Source of the DNA: JBCDCY01 sp039180875
GTDB lineage: Bacteria; Pseudomonadota; Alphaproteobacteria; Rhodobacterales; Rhodobacteraceae
Direction: 5' to 3'
Length of the DNA: 64,000 nt
NCBI GenBank assembly: GCA_039180875.1
Contig: JBCDCY010000001.1
Span: 62,001-126,000, forward strand
In this document: piece after piece, positions 33,381 through 41,897 of the stretch
Position numbering within the stretch: position 1 is the first letter of the stretch
How the letters are laid out: every line of letters begins with the position of its first letter
Notes under the pieces: model-generated
Seen by the model: only the letters and a program-made list of their open reading frames with translations
What the model was told of the DNA's origin: nothing
The model's database searches: none
Program-made: the position numbers and the translations under genes

Positions 33381-35018
33381 ATGGCCCATCTGGCCCCCCG
33401 CACCGACCTCGCCACCCACGAGGTCACGAACCAGCCCGGCGCGCGGGGCGACGTCGATCTTTGGGAGACCGATATCGTCCTGCAAAGCGCCATCGCGCGG
33501 GAGGGGGCGGAGGCCCACGCCCCGGCGCTTGCCGCCTACGGCCAGGCGCTCGGCACCGCTGCAGTGCGGGAGGAGGGGCGCGACGCCAACGCCTTCCCGC
33601 CCCAGCTCCAGCAATTCGACCAGGCCGGGCGGCGGATCGACGAGGTGCGCTTTCATCCCGCCTATCACGCGATGATGACCCGAGGCGCGGCGGCCGGCTA
33701 CTCCGCCATCGCGTGGGAGGAGGCGCCGGGCGGCCATGGCGCCCACGCGGCCATGGTCTATCTGCAGAGCCAGGTGGAGCCCGGGACCTGCTGCCCCCTC
33801 ACCATGACCTATGCCGCCGTTCCCGCCCTCGCAGTGGACGAGGCGGTCGCGGCGAATTGGCGGCCCCGGGTGTTGTCGCGGGCCTATGATGGCGCCTCCC
33901 GCCCCGCGGCGGAGAAGACCGGCGCGACGATCGGCATGGCGATGACGGAGAAGCAGGGCGGCTCCGACGTCCGCGCGAACAGCACGACGGCTGTGCCGGA
34001 CGGCGCGGGCTATCGCCTGACCGGGCATAAATGGTTCTGCTCCGCCCCGATGTCGGACGCCTTCCTGACGCTCGCCTATGCGCCGGAGGGCCTCACTTGC
34101 TTTCTGGTGCCCCGCTGGACGCCCGACGGGGCCCGCAACGCGATCCACCTGATGCGGCTGAAGGAAAAGCTCGGCAACCGGTCCAATGCCTCGTCCGAGA
34201 TCGAGTATCACGGCGCCTGGGCCGAGCGCCTGGGGGAGGAGGGCGCGGGGGTCCGCACCATCGTCGAGATGGTGCACCATACCCGCCTCGACACCGCAAT
34301 CGCGCCGGCCGGCCTGATGCGGGCGGCGGTGGCTGAGGCCGCCTGGTGGTGCCGCAACCGCTCCGCCTTTCAGCGCCGCCTGATCGACCAGCCGTTGATG
34401 ACGGCGGTGCTCGCCGATCTGGCGCTCGACGTCGAGGCGGCGACCACCCTCGGCCTGCGGGTCGCCCGGGCGTTCGACGAGAGCGCCGCCGATCCCCAGG
34501 CCCGCGCCTTCGCCCGGCTGGCGGTGGCGCTTGCCAAGTATCTCTCCAACAAGCGCTGCCCGGTCGTGACCTATGAGGCGATGGAGTGCCTTGGCGGTGC
34601 CGGCTATGTCGAGGAAAGCCCGATGCCGCTCCTCTATCGGGAGGCACCGCTCAACTCGATCTGGGAGGGGTCGGGCAACGTCATCTGCCTCGACGTCCTC
34701 CGCACCCTCGGGCGGGAGCCGGAGGCGCTGCCGGCACTGGTCGAGGAGTTGGAGAGCGCCCGGGGGGCCGACCGCCGCTACGACGCTGCCCTCGACGCGG
34801 CCCTCGCCCGCTTCAAAGCCCCACCGCGGGAGGAGGATGCGCGCCAGGTGGTCGAGACCCTCGCCCTTCTCCTCCAGTCCGCGCTCCTCCTCCGCCACGC
34901 GCCGGAGAGCGTTGCCGATGCCTTCGTGCACACCCGCCTGGCCGGGGATCGAAGCCTGACGACCGGCGCCCAACCCCTCGCCGACGGCACCGCGGCAGAG
35001 ATCGTGGCAAGGATCTAG
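33381..35018 (+). CDS. AidB-like acyl-CoA dehydrogenase
   Basis: A 545-residue flavoprotein of the acyl-CoA dehydrogenase family, AidB branch (E. coli AidB is about 540 residues). Seen are GMAMTEKQGGSDVRANST near residue 195 for flavin contacts, MRLKEKLGNRSNASSEI near 255, and MECLGGAGYVEE near 410 including the family ECxGGxGY motif. AidB proteins bind DNA and are induced by alkylation stress; other members oxidise isovaleryl-type acyl-CoAs, so the role is open. The ATG at 33381 has ggaggagagg just upstream. Its 3' end faces a REP-like element. Confidence 0.85.
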   Translation: MAHLAPRTDLATHEVTNQPGARGDVDLWETDIVLQSAIAREGAEAHAPALAAYGQALGTAAVREEGRDANAFPPQLQQFDQAGRRIDEVRFHPAYHAMMTRGAAAGYSAIAWEEAPGGHGAHAAMVYLQSQVEPGTCCPLTMTYAAVPALAVDEAVAANWRPRVLSRAYDGASRPAAEKTGATIGMAMTEKQGGSDVRANSTTAVPDGAGYRLTGHKWFCSAPMSDAFLTLAYAPEGLTCFLVPRWTPDGARNAIHLMRLKEKLGNRSNASSEIEYHGAWAERLGEEGAGVRTIVEMVHHTRLDTAIAPAGLMRAAVAEAAWWCRNRSAFQRRLIDQPLMTAVLADLALDVEAATTLGLRVARAFDESAADPQARAFARLAVALAKYLSNKRCPVVTYEAMECLGGAGYVEESPMPLLYREAPLNSIWEGSGNVICLDVLRTLGREPEALPALVEELESARGADRRYDAALDAALARFKAPPREEDARQVVETLALLLQSALLLRHAPESVADAFVHTRLAGDRSLTTGAQPLADGTAAEIVARI

Positions 35019-35072
35019 CACCAGGCCAGCGCGGAAGACTTGCCGCGGAGCACCGGCGGAAGAGCCTAGCCC

Positions 35073-35150
35073 CTTTCGCATTGGTTCAAATATCCCGGGG
35101 TGAATTGCTCCTGCCCAAGCAGGAGCAAGGGGGGCAGCGCCCCCAAAACC
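35073..35150 (-). repeat. REP-like double-hairpin element, copy B
   Basis: On the minus strand this lies just behind the stop of the 2-hydroxyacid dehydrogenase gene: gggggc-gct-gccccc (35130-35144), then ttgctcctgc-ttgg-gcaggagcaa (35105-35128, perfect 10-bp stem), then the core caccccgggatattt and gaaccaatgcgaaag. Copy A at 4551-4620 has the same order with one core mismatch, and its hairpin arms differ but still pair. It probably ends transcription from the dehydrogenase side and also separates the convergent AidB-like gene. Confidence 0.72.
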
Positions 35151-35158
35151 GCCCCCGC

Positions 35159-36118
35159 TCACACCACCCGGGCCGGCATCTCCTCCCCCGCGAAGAACGC
35201 CGCGAGGTTGTCGACGGCGAGCATGCCCATGGCGGTCCGGGTCTCGACGGTGGCGGAGCCGATATGGGGGAGCAGCGTGACGTTCGGCAGGGCCTGGAGC
35301 GCCTCGGGCACCTCGGGCTCGGCGGCGTAGACGTCGAGGCCCGCGCCGGCGATCCGACCCTCGGCCAGGGCGGCGATCAGGGCCGGCTCATCGACGACGT
35401 CGCCCCGGGCGGTGTTGACCAGATGGGCGGTCGGCTTCATCCGACCGATCAGGGCGGCGGAGATCAGGCCCCGCGTCTCCGGCCCGCCGGGAATGTGGAG
35501 GGAGACGACGTCGGCCCGGGCCATCACCTCCTCGATCGTCGCAGCCCTTTCCGCCGGGACGGGGGGCGTGACGGGCGAGCGGTTGAAATAGAGGATCTTC
35601 ATGCCGAAGCCCGCCTCGGCCCGCTTGGCGACGGCCTGGCCGATCCGGCCCATGCCGACGATGCCGAGGGTGCGGCCGCCGAGGCCGGCGCCGAGCAGCA
35701 TGGTGGGCGCAAAGCCCTGCCAGCGACCCTGGCGCAGCATCTCCTCCGCCTCCCGCATCCGGCGGAGGCTGGCGAGGATCAGCAGCAGGGCGATCTCGGC
35801 CGTGGCATCGGTCAGCACGTCGGGGGTGTTGCCGACGGCGATGCCCGCCTCTTTGGCCGCCGCGAGGTCGATGTTGTTCACCCCGACGGCGAAGTTCGAG
35901 AGGATGCGCACCCGCCCGGGTCGAGCGATGAGATCGGCATCGAAGCCCTCGGTGATGCTGGTGAGCAGGCCGTCATACGCGCCCCAGGCCTCGGCCAAGG
36001 CGGCGGGCGAGAGGACCGCGTCGTCCGCGCTCAGCGTCGCGTCGAACTCGGACCGCAGCCGATCCTCCACCGCCGCGGGCAGGCGGCGGGTGACGAGGAT
36101 GCGGGGTTTCGCGGCCAT
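35159..36118 (-). CDS. D-2-hydroxyacid dehydrogenase (glyoxylate/hydroxypyruvate reductase type)
   Basis: A 319-residue NAD(P)-dependent dehydrogenase of the D-isomer 2-hydroxyacid family. The cofactor motif is GRTLGIVGMGRIGQAVAKR near residue 150. The catalytic arginine is in LVNTARGDVVDEPAL near 233, the glutamate in YAAEPEVPEAL near 262, and the histidine in LLPHIGSAT near 282. The family reduces glyoxylate, hydroxypyruvate or related 2-oxoacids. It follows the csaA-like gene with a 1-bp gap, so the two form an operon ended by REP-like element copy B. Confidence 0.88.
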   Translation of the reverse strand: MAAKPRILVTRRLPAAVEDRLRSEFDATLSADDAVLSPAALAEAWGAYDGLLTSITEGFDADLIARPGRVRILSNFAVGVNNIDLAAAKEAGIAVGNTPDVLTDATAEIALLLILASLRRMREAEEMLRQGRWQGFAPTMLLGAGLGGRTLGIVGMGRIGQAVAKRAEAGFGMKILYFNRSPVTPPVPAERAATIEEVMARADVVSLHIPGGPETRGLISAALIGRMKPTAHLVNTARGDVVDEPALIAALAEGRIAGAGLDVYAAEPEVPEALQALPNVTLLPHIGSATVETRTAMGMLAVDNLAAFFAGEEMPARVV

Positions 36119-36119
36119 C

Positions 36120-36461
36120 CTAGTGCAGTCGGGCGCCGTCGGGCACCGCCTGGTCCGGCCCGATCAGCACCACCGCGCCGTCGGCATCGGCGAGGCCGAG
36201 CACCAGCACCTCTGACCGCACCGGCCCGATCTGGCGGGGCGGGAAGTTGACGACGGCCAGCACCTGGCGACCTACCAGGGTCTCGGGCGCATAGTGCTGG
36301 GTGATCTGGGCGGAGGAACGGCGCTCCCCGACCTCGGGCCCAAAGTCGATCCAGAGCTTCAGCGCGGGCTTGCGCGCTTCCGGAAACGGCTCGGCCCGCC
36401 GCACGGTGCCGACGCGGATCTCTACCGCGGCGAATGTCTCGTAGTCGATCTGCTCCGTCAT
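36120..36461 (-). CDS. csaA: CsaA-like tRNA-binding domain protein
   Basis: A 113-residue stand-alone tRNA-binding (OB-fold, EMAP-II-like) protein as in CsaA, a dimeric tRNA-binding protein sometimes called an export chaperone. Family blocks are FAAVEIRVGTVRRAEPFPEA, LWIDFG, SSAQITQHY and VVNFPPRQIG. The ATG at 36461 follows gggagcggccg; an in-frame start at 36479 would add six residues. It is co-transcribed with the downstream dehydrogenase gene, 1 bp away; no functional link between them is obvious. Confidence 0.88.
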   Translation of the reverse strand: MTEQIDYETFAAVEIRVGTVRRAEPFPEARKPALKLWIDFGPEVGERRSSAQITQHYAPETLVGRQVLAVVNFPPRQIGPVRSEVLVLGLADADGAVVLIGPDQAVPDGARLH

Positions 36462-36530
36462 CGGCCGCTCCCAAACCACCGTGCCGCCACCATCGCAAAG
36501 TGGCGGCGCGGGGCAAGGGGTGTGACGGCC

Positions 36531-36992
36531 TCAGCGGCCGGTCTTGCCGGAGAGGTCCTTCAGCTCCTCCATCGACTCGCGAAGCCGGGCCGAGACGATC
36601 TCGAACGCCTCGGTGTTCGATTTCCGCGCGGTCTCGGCAAGCTCGGTCATGTGGGCGAGCGCCTTTTCCAGGGCCTTCTGCATCACCTCCGCGCGGGCCT
36701 GAGCGGCCTCGCTCGTCATGTTGCTGGTGTCGAAGTCGCGCATGTGGGCCTGGGCGCCCTCCATGGTTTCCTCGAACATCTTCACTTGTTTGCGGAACAG
36801 CTCCTGATAGCCGGCGGCGGCGGCGCGGTTGGCCTCGACCAGCGCCTCCATGTTCTTGCGCTGGGTCGCCATCAGTGCGGTCGCGTCGACGTTCGGCATC
36901 TTCATGTCGCCGAGCATCTTGGCGAACTCGCCGGTGCGAAACATCTCGGTCAGCTTCTCGGCATCGAAGGGGAAGAACGGCTTGTCGCTCAT
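36531..36992 (-). CDS. Phasin family protein
   Basis: A 153-residue all-helical protein of the phasin type, which coats polyhydroxyalkanoate granules. It has the amphipathic FPFDAEKLTEMFRTGEF start, the alanine-rich NMEALVEANRAAAAGYQELF block near 47-66 and long heptad-like helices to the end. It is monocistronic between csaA and proC. A perfect CTGC-N3-GCAG dyad about 50 bases upstream fits control by the repressor PhaR, and indicates that the cell makes polyhydroxyalkanoate although no synthase gene is in the window. Confidence 0.85.
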   Translation of the reverse strand: MSDKPFFPFDAEKLTEMFRTGEFAKMLGDMKMPNVDATALMATQRKNMEALVEANRAAAAGYQELFRKQVKMFEETMEGAQAHMRDFDTSNMTSEAAQARAEVMQKALEKALAHMTELAETARKSNTEAFEIVSARLRESMEELKDLSGKTGR

Positions 36993-37037
36993 CTCGGGTC
37001 CTTTGGGTCAGAGGGCGCGCGGAATAGCGCCGCAAGT

Positions 37038-37054
37038 ATGCTGCAGCGCAGCAT
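37038..37054. promoter_or_regulatory. PhaR-type operator in the phasin promoter
   Basis: The sequence atgctgc-agc-gcagcat is a perfect 7-bp inverted repeat with a 3-base spacer, 46-62 bases upstream of the phasin start. It contains CTGC-N3-GCAG, the site reported for the PHA-responsive repressor PhaR in Paracoccus and Rhodobacter. PhaR leaves this site when PHA accumulates. Confidence 0.7.
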
Positions 37055-37091
37055 TAGTCAACCATGGAGAGAGTGCGCCCGGGTCGGGCCG

Positions 37092-37910
37092 CTAGCCGCG
37101 CAATTCCCGGCTGCGGCGCGCGGCGGCGGAGATGGTCGCGCGGAGGAGCGGGCGGAGGCCTTTTTCCTCCTCCATCAGGACAGCGAGGCCCGCCGCCGTG
37201 GTGCCACCCGGGCTGGTGACATCGGTACGGAGCTGGCCCGGATCGGCGGCATCGGCGGCCAGCGCCCCGGCCCCGGCGACGGTCTGGCGGGCGAGCGTCA
37301 GGGCAAGCTCGGCTGGCAACCCCTCAGCCACGCCGGCCTCCGTCATCGCTTCGATCAGGTGGAAGACATAGGCCGGGCCGGAGCCGGAGAGCGCCGTGAC
37401 CGCGTCCATCTGCGCCTCGTCGTCGAGGCGCACGGTGCCACCGATGGCGGCGAGCAGACCCTCGGCGAGCGTCATCTGTGCCTCGCTTACCGCGTCATTG
37501 CCGATCAGCGCGGTTATCCCCCGGCCGATGGCCGCGGGCGTGTTGGGCATCGCCCGGATGATCGCCACGTCGGCCCCGAGCGCCGCGCTGAAGAACGCCA
37601 GCGGTGTGCCCGCCGCGATGGAGAGAAACAGCGTGCCCGACCCCGCCAGGTTGCGGACCTGGGGCAAAGCCTCCACCATCATCTGCGGTTTCACGGCGAG
37701 GAGGCAAAGGGCGGGTGCCTCCGGCAACTCGGCGTTCAAACGCAGACCCTCGGCGGCAAGCTCCTGAAGACGCGGTGACGGCTGGGGGTCGAGAACGGTC
37801 GCGGCACCGGCCGGCAATCCCTCCGCCAGCCAGCCCTCGAGCATGGCCGAGCCCATCTTGCCGCATCCGAGCAGGACGAGGCCCCGCTCCATCACCGATC
37901 CGTCGATCAT
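37092..37910 (-). CDS. proC: Pyrroline-5-carboxylate reductase
   Basis: A 272-residue enzyme catalysing the last step of proline synthesis, reduction of 1-pyrroline-5-carboxylate with NAD(P)H. It has the Rossmann motif LLGCGKMGSAMLEGWL near residue 13, AVKPQMM near 72, the IIRAMPNTPAAIGRG block near 117, and the C-terminal signature DVTSPGGTTAAGL near 230. An alternative ATG six codons downstream is possible. A ybjN-type gene lies upstream in the same direction across a hairpin, a common neighbour of proC in this order. Confidence 0.93.
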   Translation of the reverse strand: MIDGSVMERGLVLLGCGKMGSAMLEGWLAEGLPAGAATVLDPQPSPRLQELAAEGLRLNAELPEAPALCLLAVKPQMMVEALPQVRNLAGSGTLFLSIAAGTPLAFFSAALGADVAIIRAMPNTPAAIGRGITALIGNDAVSEAQMTLAEGLLAAIGGTVRLDDEAQMDAVTALSGSGPAYVFHLIEAMTEAGVAEGLPAELALTLARQTVAGAGALAADAADPGQLRTDVTSPGGTTAAGLAVLMEEEKGLRPLLRATISAAARRSRELRG

Positions 37911-37944
37911 CGCCTGATCCTACGCTCCGACATCGCGGTGAGCG

Positions 37945-37980
37945 AAGCGAAGGAGAGGTGCCGGGTCAAGCCCGGCACGC
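37945..37980 (-). repeat. Hairpin repeat between ybjN-like gene and proC
   Basis: gtgccggg-tcaag-cccggcac (37958-37978) is a perfect 8-bp stem, preceded by aaggagag. It resembles the terminal hairpin of the 101-bp repeats at 11.6-11.95 kb (ggaggcccgggatcaagtcc), so it is probably a shortened relative of that family. It sits between two co-directional genes and could attenuate read-through into proC. Confidence 0.55.
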
Positions 37981-38002
37981 GCCGCAGCAATCTGGGCAGA
38001 GC

Positions 38003-38506
38003 TCAGGCCCGGCCGTAAGCCTCGGCAATGGCGATGCCCATGGCGGCATCCACGGTCTCTTCCCCCCAGCAGACCAGTTGCAGCGCCGGGTAGAACCGCT
38101 CACACGCCTCCACGGCGCTGGCCAGCATGTCGTTGATCTGTCCGGCCCCGGCCGCCGCACCCCCCGCCAGCGTCAGGCCGTACTTCCAGATCATCAACTT
38201 GCGCTCGCGCCACAGGCTGAAGGAGCCGGCCCAGCACATGTCGTTCGCCCGGTCCAGCGCCTCGTAAAGCGCCGGCAGCTTCTCCTCCGGCGGGTCCATC
38301 TCAAAGGTGCAAATCAGGCGCAGCATCTCATCGCCGCTGGAGAGCGCCAGCGTCACGGAATAGGTGCGCCAGGAGCCCTCGATGGCCATGGCGATCTGGT
38401 CCTCACCCACGCGATCGAAATCCCACGCGTGCCGCTCGGCGAGTGTCTCGACGATGTCGATCGGATGAAGGTCTTCGGTATTCAGCAGCTGCTCGACGGT
38501 GTCCAT
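38003..38506 (-). CDS. YbjN domain-containing protein
   Basis: A 167-residue cytoplasmic protein of the YbjN family, related to type III secretion chaperone folds, of uncertain role. It starts MDTVEQLLNTEDLHPIDIVE and has the conserved LICTFEMDPPEEKLPALYEA region and FSLWRERKLMIWKYGL near residue 100. E. coli YbjN affects motility and stress responses, but this branch has no defined function. The 252 bases upstream to ubiK hold no supportable gene. It precedes proC in the same direction. Confidence 0.8.
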   Translation of the reverse strand: MDTVEQLLNTEDLHPIDIVETLAERHAWDFDRVGEDQIAMAIEGSWRTYSVTLALSSGDEMLRLICTFEMDPPEEKLPALYEALDRANDMCWAGSFSLWRERKLMIWKYGLTLAGGAAAGAGQINDMLASAVEACERFYPALQLVCWGEETVDAAMGIAIAEAYGRA

Positions 38507-38758
38507 GCCGTGCTCCCTCTAGCTGTTGCGTCCCGGGAGTTTGCGTCCTCTAGGGACTGAGAGCATTCCAAAATGATCGGGGCCTCTCATTCCCAATCGC
38601 AAAATATGGTGTGGCGAAAGCGTAGCGCTGTAAAGAGCCGATTTTCGACATCTTTGTAACTCGCATTGCCCCAGCGCCCGGCCAGGTCCCGAATAAAGCC
38701 GGGCCAGAAAACGAGAGCACGCAAATAAGGCGGATTGGTGGTGCCCGGCGCGAAAGTG

Positions 38759-39049
38759 TTAATCGCTCGCCTTGGATTTGCCGCCGCCGCTGCGGCCCGG
38801 CGATGTTTTCGGCGCCGCCTCGAGCGCTGCGATGCGCTCCATCAGGGCCGCATTCTCCTCCCGCGCCTTCTGGGCCATGGCGCGCACGGCGTCGAATTCC
38901 TCACGGGTGACGAAATCGCGCTCGGCCAGCCAGCGGTCGATCATGGAGCGAAAGGCGCCCTCCGCCTCCTCCCGCGCGCCCTGGGCCACGCCCATGGCGT
39001 TGGTCATCAGTTGGGAGAGATCGTCGAAGATGCGGTTGCGGGTCTGCAT
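38759..39049 (-). CDS. ubiK: UbiK family accessory protein (ubiquinone biosynthesis)
   Basis: A 96-residue protein of the UbiK/BMFP family, short trimeric coiled-coil proteins that help the soluble Ubi complex make ubiquinone. It begins MQTRNRIFDDLSQLMTNAMG, has RDFVTREEFDAVRAMAQKAR near 55, and ends in a coiled coil and a basic tail. The ATG at 39049 has ggagacgagg just upstream; longer in-frame starts add unrelated sequence. It is divergent from lgt, a conserved arrangement in Rhodobacterales. Confidence 0.82.
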   Translation of the reverse strand: MQTRNRIFDDLSQLMTNAMGVAQGAREEAEGAFRSMIDRWLAERDFVTREEFDAVRAMAQKAREENAALMERIAALEAAPKTSPGRSGGGKSKASD

Positions 39050-39182
39050 CGGCCTCGTCTCCGGCAGTTTCTTATCGTGGCGGTCGACAGAGATATGACC
39101 TGTCTTCGGCCCCAAGCCAAGCGCGCTTGACAGTCGCAGCCCGGCCGGGGAAGGAGGGCGCGCTTCGCCACGGGGGATCCCG

Positions 39183-40067
39183 ATGCACCTCTTGCCGGCC
39201 GCGGCCTTGACCTTTCCCGACATCGACCCGGCCCTCTTCACCGTCGATTTGGGTTTCTTCGAGTTCAGCCTGCGCTGGTATGCGCTGGCCTATATCGGCG
39301 GCCTGATCCTCGGCTGGCGGCTGATGGTGCTCTTGATGCGCCGGCCGCGGCTTTGGCCCGGCCAGCAGGCGCCGATGACCGACGAGCAGCCGGAGGAGCT
39401 GCTCACCTGGATGACGCTCAGCGTCGTCCTCGGCGGGCGGCTCGGCTATGTGATCTTCTACAATCCCTTGTTCTTTCTGGAGAACCCGGGCGCGATCCTG
39501 CGGATCTGGGACGGCGGCATGTCGTTTCACGGCGGGTTCCTGGGCGTGATCCTCGCCACCATCCTCTATGCCAGGCGGAACAACATGCCGCTCTTGCAGG
39601 TGAGCGATGCCATCGCGCTCGTCACCACGCCCGGGCTGTTCTTCGGCCGGATGGCCAATTTTATCAATGCCGAGCTCTATGGCCGCGTGTCGGACGTGCC
39701 CTGGGCCATGCGCTTTCCCCAGATCAACCCTGCGACCGGGGAGCGGGATTTTGCCCTGCTGACGGAGCCGCGCCATCCGAGCCAGCTCTACGAGGCGGCG
39801 CTCGAAGGGGTGCTGCTGTTCGCCATCATGTGGCTGCTGGCGTTTCGCGGGCGCTGGCTGCTGCGGCCCGGGGCGCTGACGGGGCTGTTCTTCGTGGGCT
39901 ACGGGGCGGCGCGGTTCTTCGTGGAGTTCTTCCGGCAATGGGACCCGCAACTCTCAGAGATGGTGGCGCGCTACGGCGTCACCATGGGCCAAGCGCTGTC
40001 GCTGCCGATGATCCTGATCGGGCTCGCCTTCCTCTCCGCCGCCTTCCGCCGGCGCCGGGCGGCGTGA
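39183..40067 (+). CDS. lgt: Prolipoprotein diacylglyceryl transferase
   Basis: A 294-residue inner-membrane enzyme that transfers diacylglycerol from phosphatidylglycerol to the lipobox cysteine of prolipoproteins. It has about seven transmembrane helices, the catalytic-region histidine in SFHGGFLGVI, the Lgt signature FFGRMANFINAELYGR, and RHPSQLYEA. The ATG at 39183 is the family start. It leads a tightly packed operon; the next gene starts within its stop codon (GTGA). Confidence 0.95.
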   Translation: MHLLPAAALTFPDIDPALFTVDLGFFEFSLRWYALAYIGGLILGWRLMVLLMRRPRLWPGQQAPMTDEQPEELLTWMTLSVVLGGRLGYVIFYNPLFFLENPGAILRIWDGGMSFHGGFLGVILATILYARRNNMPLLQVSDAIALVTTPGLFFGRMANFINAELYGRVSDVPWAMRFPQINPATGERDFALLTEPRHPSQLYEAALEGVLLFAIMWLLAFRGRWLLRPGALTGLFFVGYGAARFFVEFFRQWDPQLSEMVARYGVTMGQALSLPMILIGLAFLSAAFRRRRAA

Positions 40068-41143
40068 GCCCGCTCGCGGCGGTCCTGGAGCGCCAGATCG
40101 CCCTGACCGGCCCGATCTCCTTGGCGGAGTACATGATGCTTTGCCTCTCTCACCCCGAACACGGCTACTATATCAGCCGCAATCCCCTGGGCGCGGCCGG
40201 TGACTTCACCACGGCGCCGGAGGTGAGCCAGCTTTTCGGCGAGATGATCGGGGCGAGCCTGCTGAGCGCCTGGCAGGCCCAGGGGCAGCCGACACCGTTT
40301 GCTCTGGTGGAGCTCGGGCCCGGGCGCGGCACGTTGATGGCCGACATCCTGCGGGTGGCGGCCCAGGTTCGCGGAGCTGAGGCGGCGGAAATCTGGCTGG
40401 TGGAGACCAGCCCCGCGCTTCGCCGCCGCCAGGCGGAGACACTGGCATCCCAGCAGCCGCATTGGGCGAACCGATTGGACGAGGTGCCGGATCTGCCGCT
40501 TTTCCTCGTCGCCAACGAGTTCTTCGACGCGCTCCCCATTCGCCAGTACGTGCGCGGGGCGCGGGGCTGGCAGGAGCGTCTGGTGGGCTGGGACAGCGGG
40601 CCGCAGCCGCTGCTGGGGCCGGAGCTGGCGCAACCGCTCCTCGATCAACGCTTCGGCACGCCGCCCGTCGGAACGGTGGTCGAGACCTGCGCCGCAGGCG
40701 AGGCCATCGCGGCGGAGATCGGCGGGCGCCTCGCCGCCCACCCAGGCGCCGCGATCCTGATCGACTACGGCGCCTGGGCCGGGACGGGCGACACGTTCCA
40801 GGCCGTGCGGGACCATGCGGTCGCCGATCCGTTCGCGGAGCCAGGCTTGGCCGATCTGACGGCGCACGTCGCCTTCGCGCCGCTCGCCGGTGCCGCGGTG
40901 GCGGCGGGGGCGCAGGCGAGCGCGCTGGTCGCGCAGGGCGTTCTGCTCGAACGCCTGGGCATCACCGCCCGGGCCCAGCGCCTCGCCAATGCCCAAAGCG
41001 ACCCGGCCGCCCGTCAGGGCGTCGCCACGGCGCATCGCCGCTTGACCCATCCGGAGGAAATGGGAACGCTCTTCCAGGCCCTGGCCTTGGCGAGCCCCGA
41101 CGGCCCCCTGCCGCCCGGTTTTGAGAGCGACGATGACGCTTGA
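40064..41143 (+). CDS. MidA/NDUFAF7-type SAM-dependent methyltransferase
   Basis: A 359-residue class I methyltransferase (DUF185). The mitochondrial homologue NDUFAF7 methylates an arginine of a complex I subunit, and bacterial members are assumed to act similarly. It has the typical GYYISRNPLGAAGDFTTAPE near residue 35, SAM-binding VELGPGRGTLMADIL near 83, NEFFDALPI near 152, and LLIDYG-like AILIDYGAW near 230. GTG start at 40064 overlaps the lgt stop by 4 bp, and its end overlaps pgeF by 11 bp. Confidence 0.87.
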   Translation: MSPLAAVLERQIALTGPISLAEYMMLCLSHPEHGYYISRNPLGAAGDFTTAPEVSQLFGEMIGASLLSAWQAQGQPTPFALVELGPGRGTLMADILRVAAQVRGAEAAEIWLVETSPALRRRQAETLASQQPHWANRLDEVPDLPLFLVANEFFDALPIRQYVRGARGWQERLVGWDSGPQPLLGPELAQPLLDQRFGTPPVGTVVETCAAGEAIAAEIGGRLAAHPGAAILIDYGAWAGTGDTFQAVRDHAVADPFAEPGLADLTAHVAFAPLAGAAVAAGAQASALVAQGVLLERLGITARAQRLANAQSDPAARQGVATAHRRLTHPEEMGTLFQALALASPDGPLPPGFESDDDA

Positions 41144-41897
41144 GATCCTGACCTCCGACGCCCTCGGCGACGTTCGCCACGGCTTCTTCACCCGGCGGGG
41201 CGGCGTCTCGGCCGGGCTCTATGACGGCCTGAACTGCGGCCCGGGCTCGGCCGATGCAGCGGATGCGGTGGCGGAGAACCGGGCCCGCGTGGCCAAGGCG
41301 CTCGGCGTCGCACCGACGCACTTGATGTCGCTCCATCAGACACACTCAGCCGACGTCATCACCGTCTCGGCGGAGACCGCGCCCTGGGCCGGGGCCCGCC
41401 CGAAGGCCGACGGCATGGTGACGCGGGATGCGGATTTCGCCCTCGGCGTGCTGGCGGCCGACTGCATGCCGGTGCTCTACGCCGATCCCGCCTCGGGTGT
41501 GGTGGGTGCAGCCCATGCCGGCTGGCGCGGCGCGCAGCGCGGCGTGTTGGAGGCCGTGGCCGACGCCATGGTCGCCGAGGGGGCGGAGCGCAGCCGCATC
41601 CACGCCACCATCGGCCCCTGCATCAGCCAGCGCGCCTACGAGGTGGGGCCGGAGTTCTTCGACAGCTTCATGGAGGAGGACAGCGAGAACGCCCGCTACT
41701 TCGCGGGCGGCAAGGAGGATCGCATGCAGTTCGACCTGCCGGGCTACGCCCTCGGCCGACTTCGCGGGGCCGGGATCGGCGCCGACTGGATCGGCCATTG
41801 CACCTACAGCGACACTGAGCGGTTCTACTCCTACCGCCGGTCCTGCCATGCCGGTGAGCCGGACTATGGCCGCCAGATCGCGGCGATCCGGCCATGA
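41133..41897 (+). CDS. pgeF: Peptidoglycan editing factor PgeF (multicopper-laccase-domain family)
   Basis: A 254-residue protein of the YfiH/DUF152 family. E. coli PgeF removes L-Ser-containing precursors wrongly built by MurC; mammalian relatives act on nucleosides. The metal site is complete: His in LHQTHSADV, Cys in AADCMPVLY, His in AAHAGWRG. It starts with ATG at 41133 inside the end of the methyltransferase gene, and its stop overlaps the M24-like gene by 4 bp, so it is translationally coupled on both sides. Confidence 0.88.
   Translation: MTLEILTSDALGDVRHGFFTRRGGVSAGLYDGLNCGPGSADAADAVAENRARVAKALGVAPTHLMSLHQTHSADVITVSAETAPWAGARPKADGMVTRDADFALGVLAADCMPVLYADPASGVVGAAHAGWRGAQRGVLEAVADAMVAEGAERSRIHATIGPCISQRAYEVGPEFFDSFMEEDSENARYFAGGKEDRMQFDLPGYALGRLRGAGIGADWIGHCTYSDTERFYSYRRSCHAGEPDYGRQIAAIRP

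Noticed and set aside
35081..35100. ggttcaaat string resembling a tRNA T arm
   Set aside because: It is the core of REP-like element copy B, recurring at 4.6 kb, with no acceptor or anticodon stem around it.
38507..38758. Possible small RNA or gene between the ybjN-like gene and ubiK
   Set aside because: The region is less GC-rich than its surroundings but I see no open frame with a ribosome binding site and no strong hairpin; it is more likely a promoter and 3' region.
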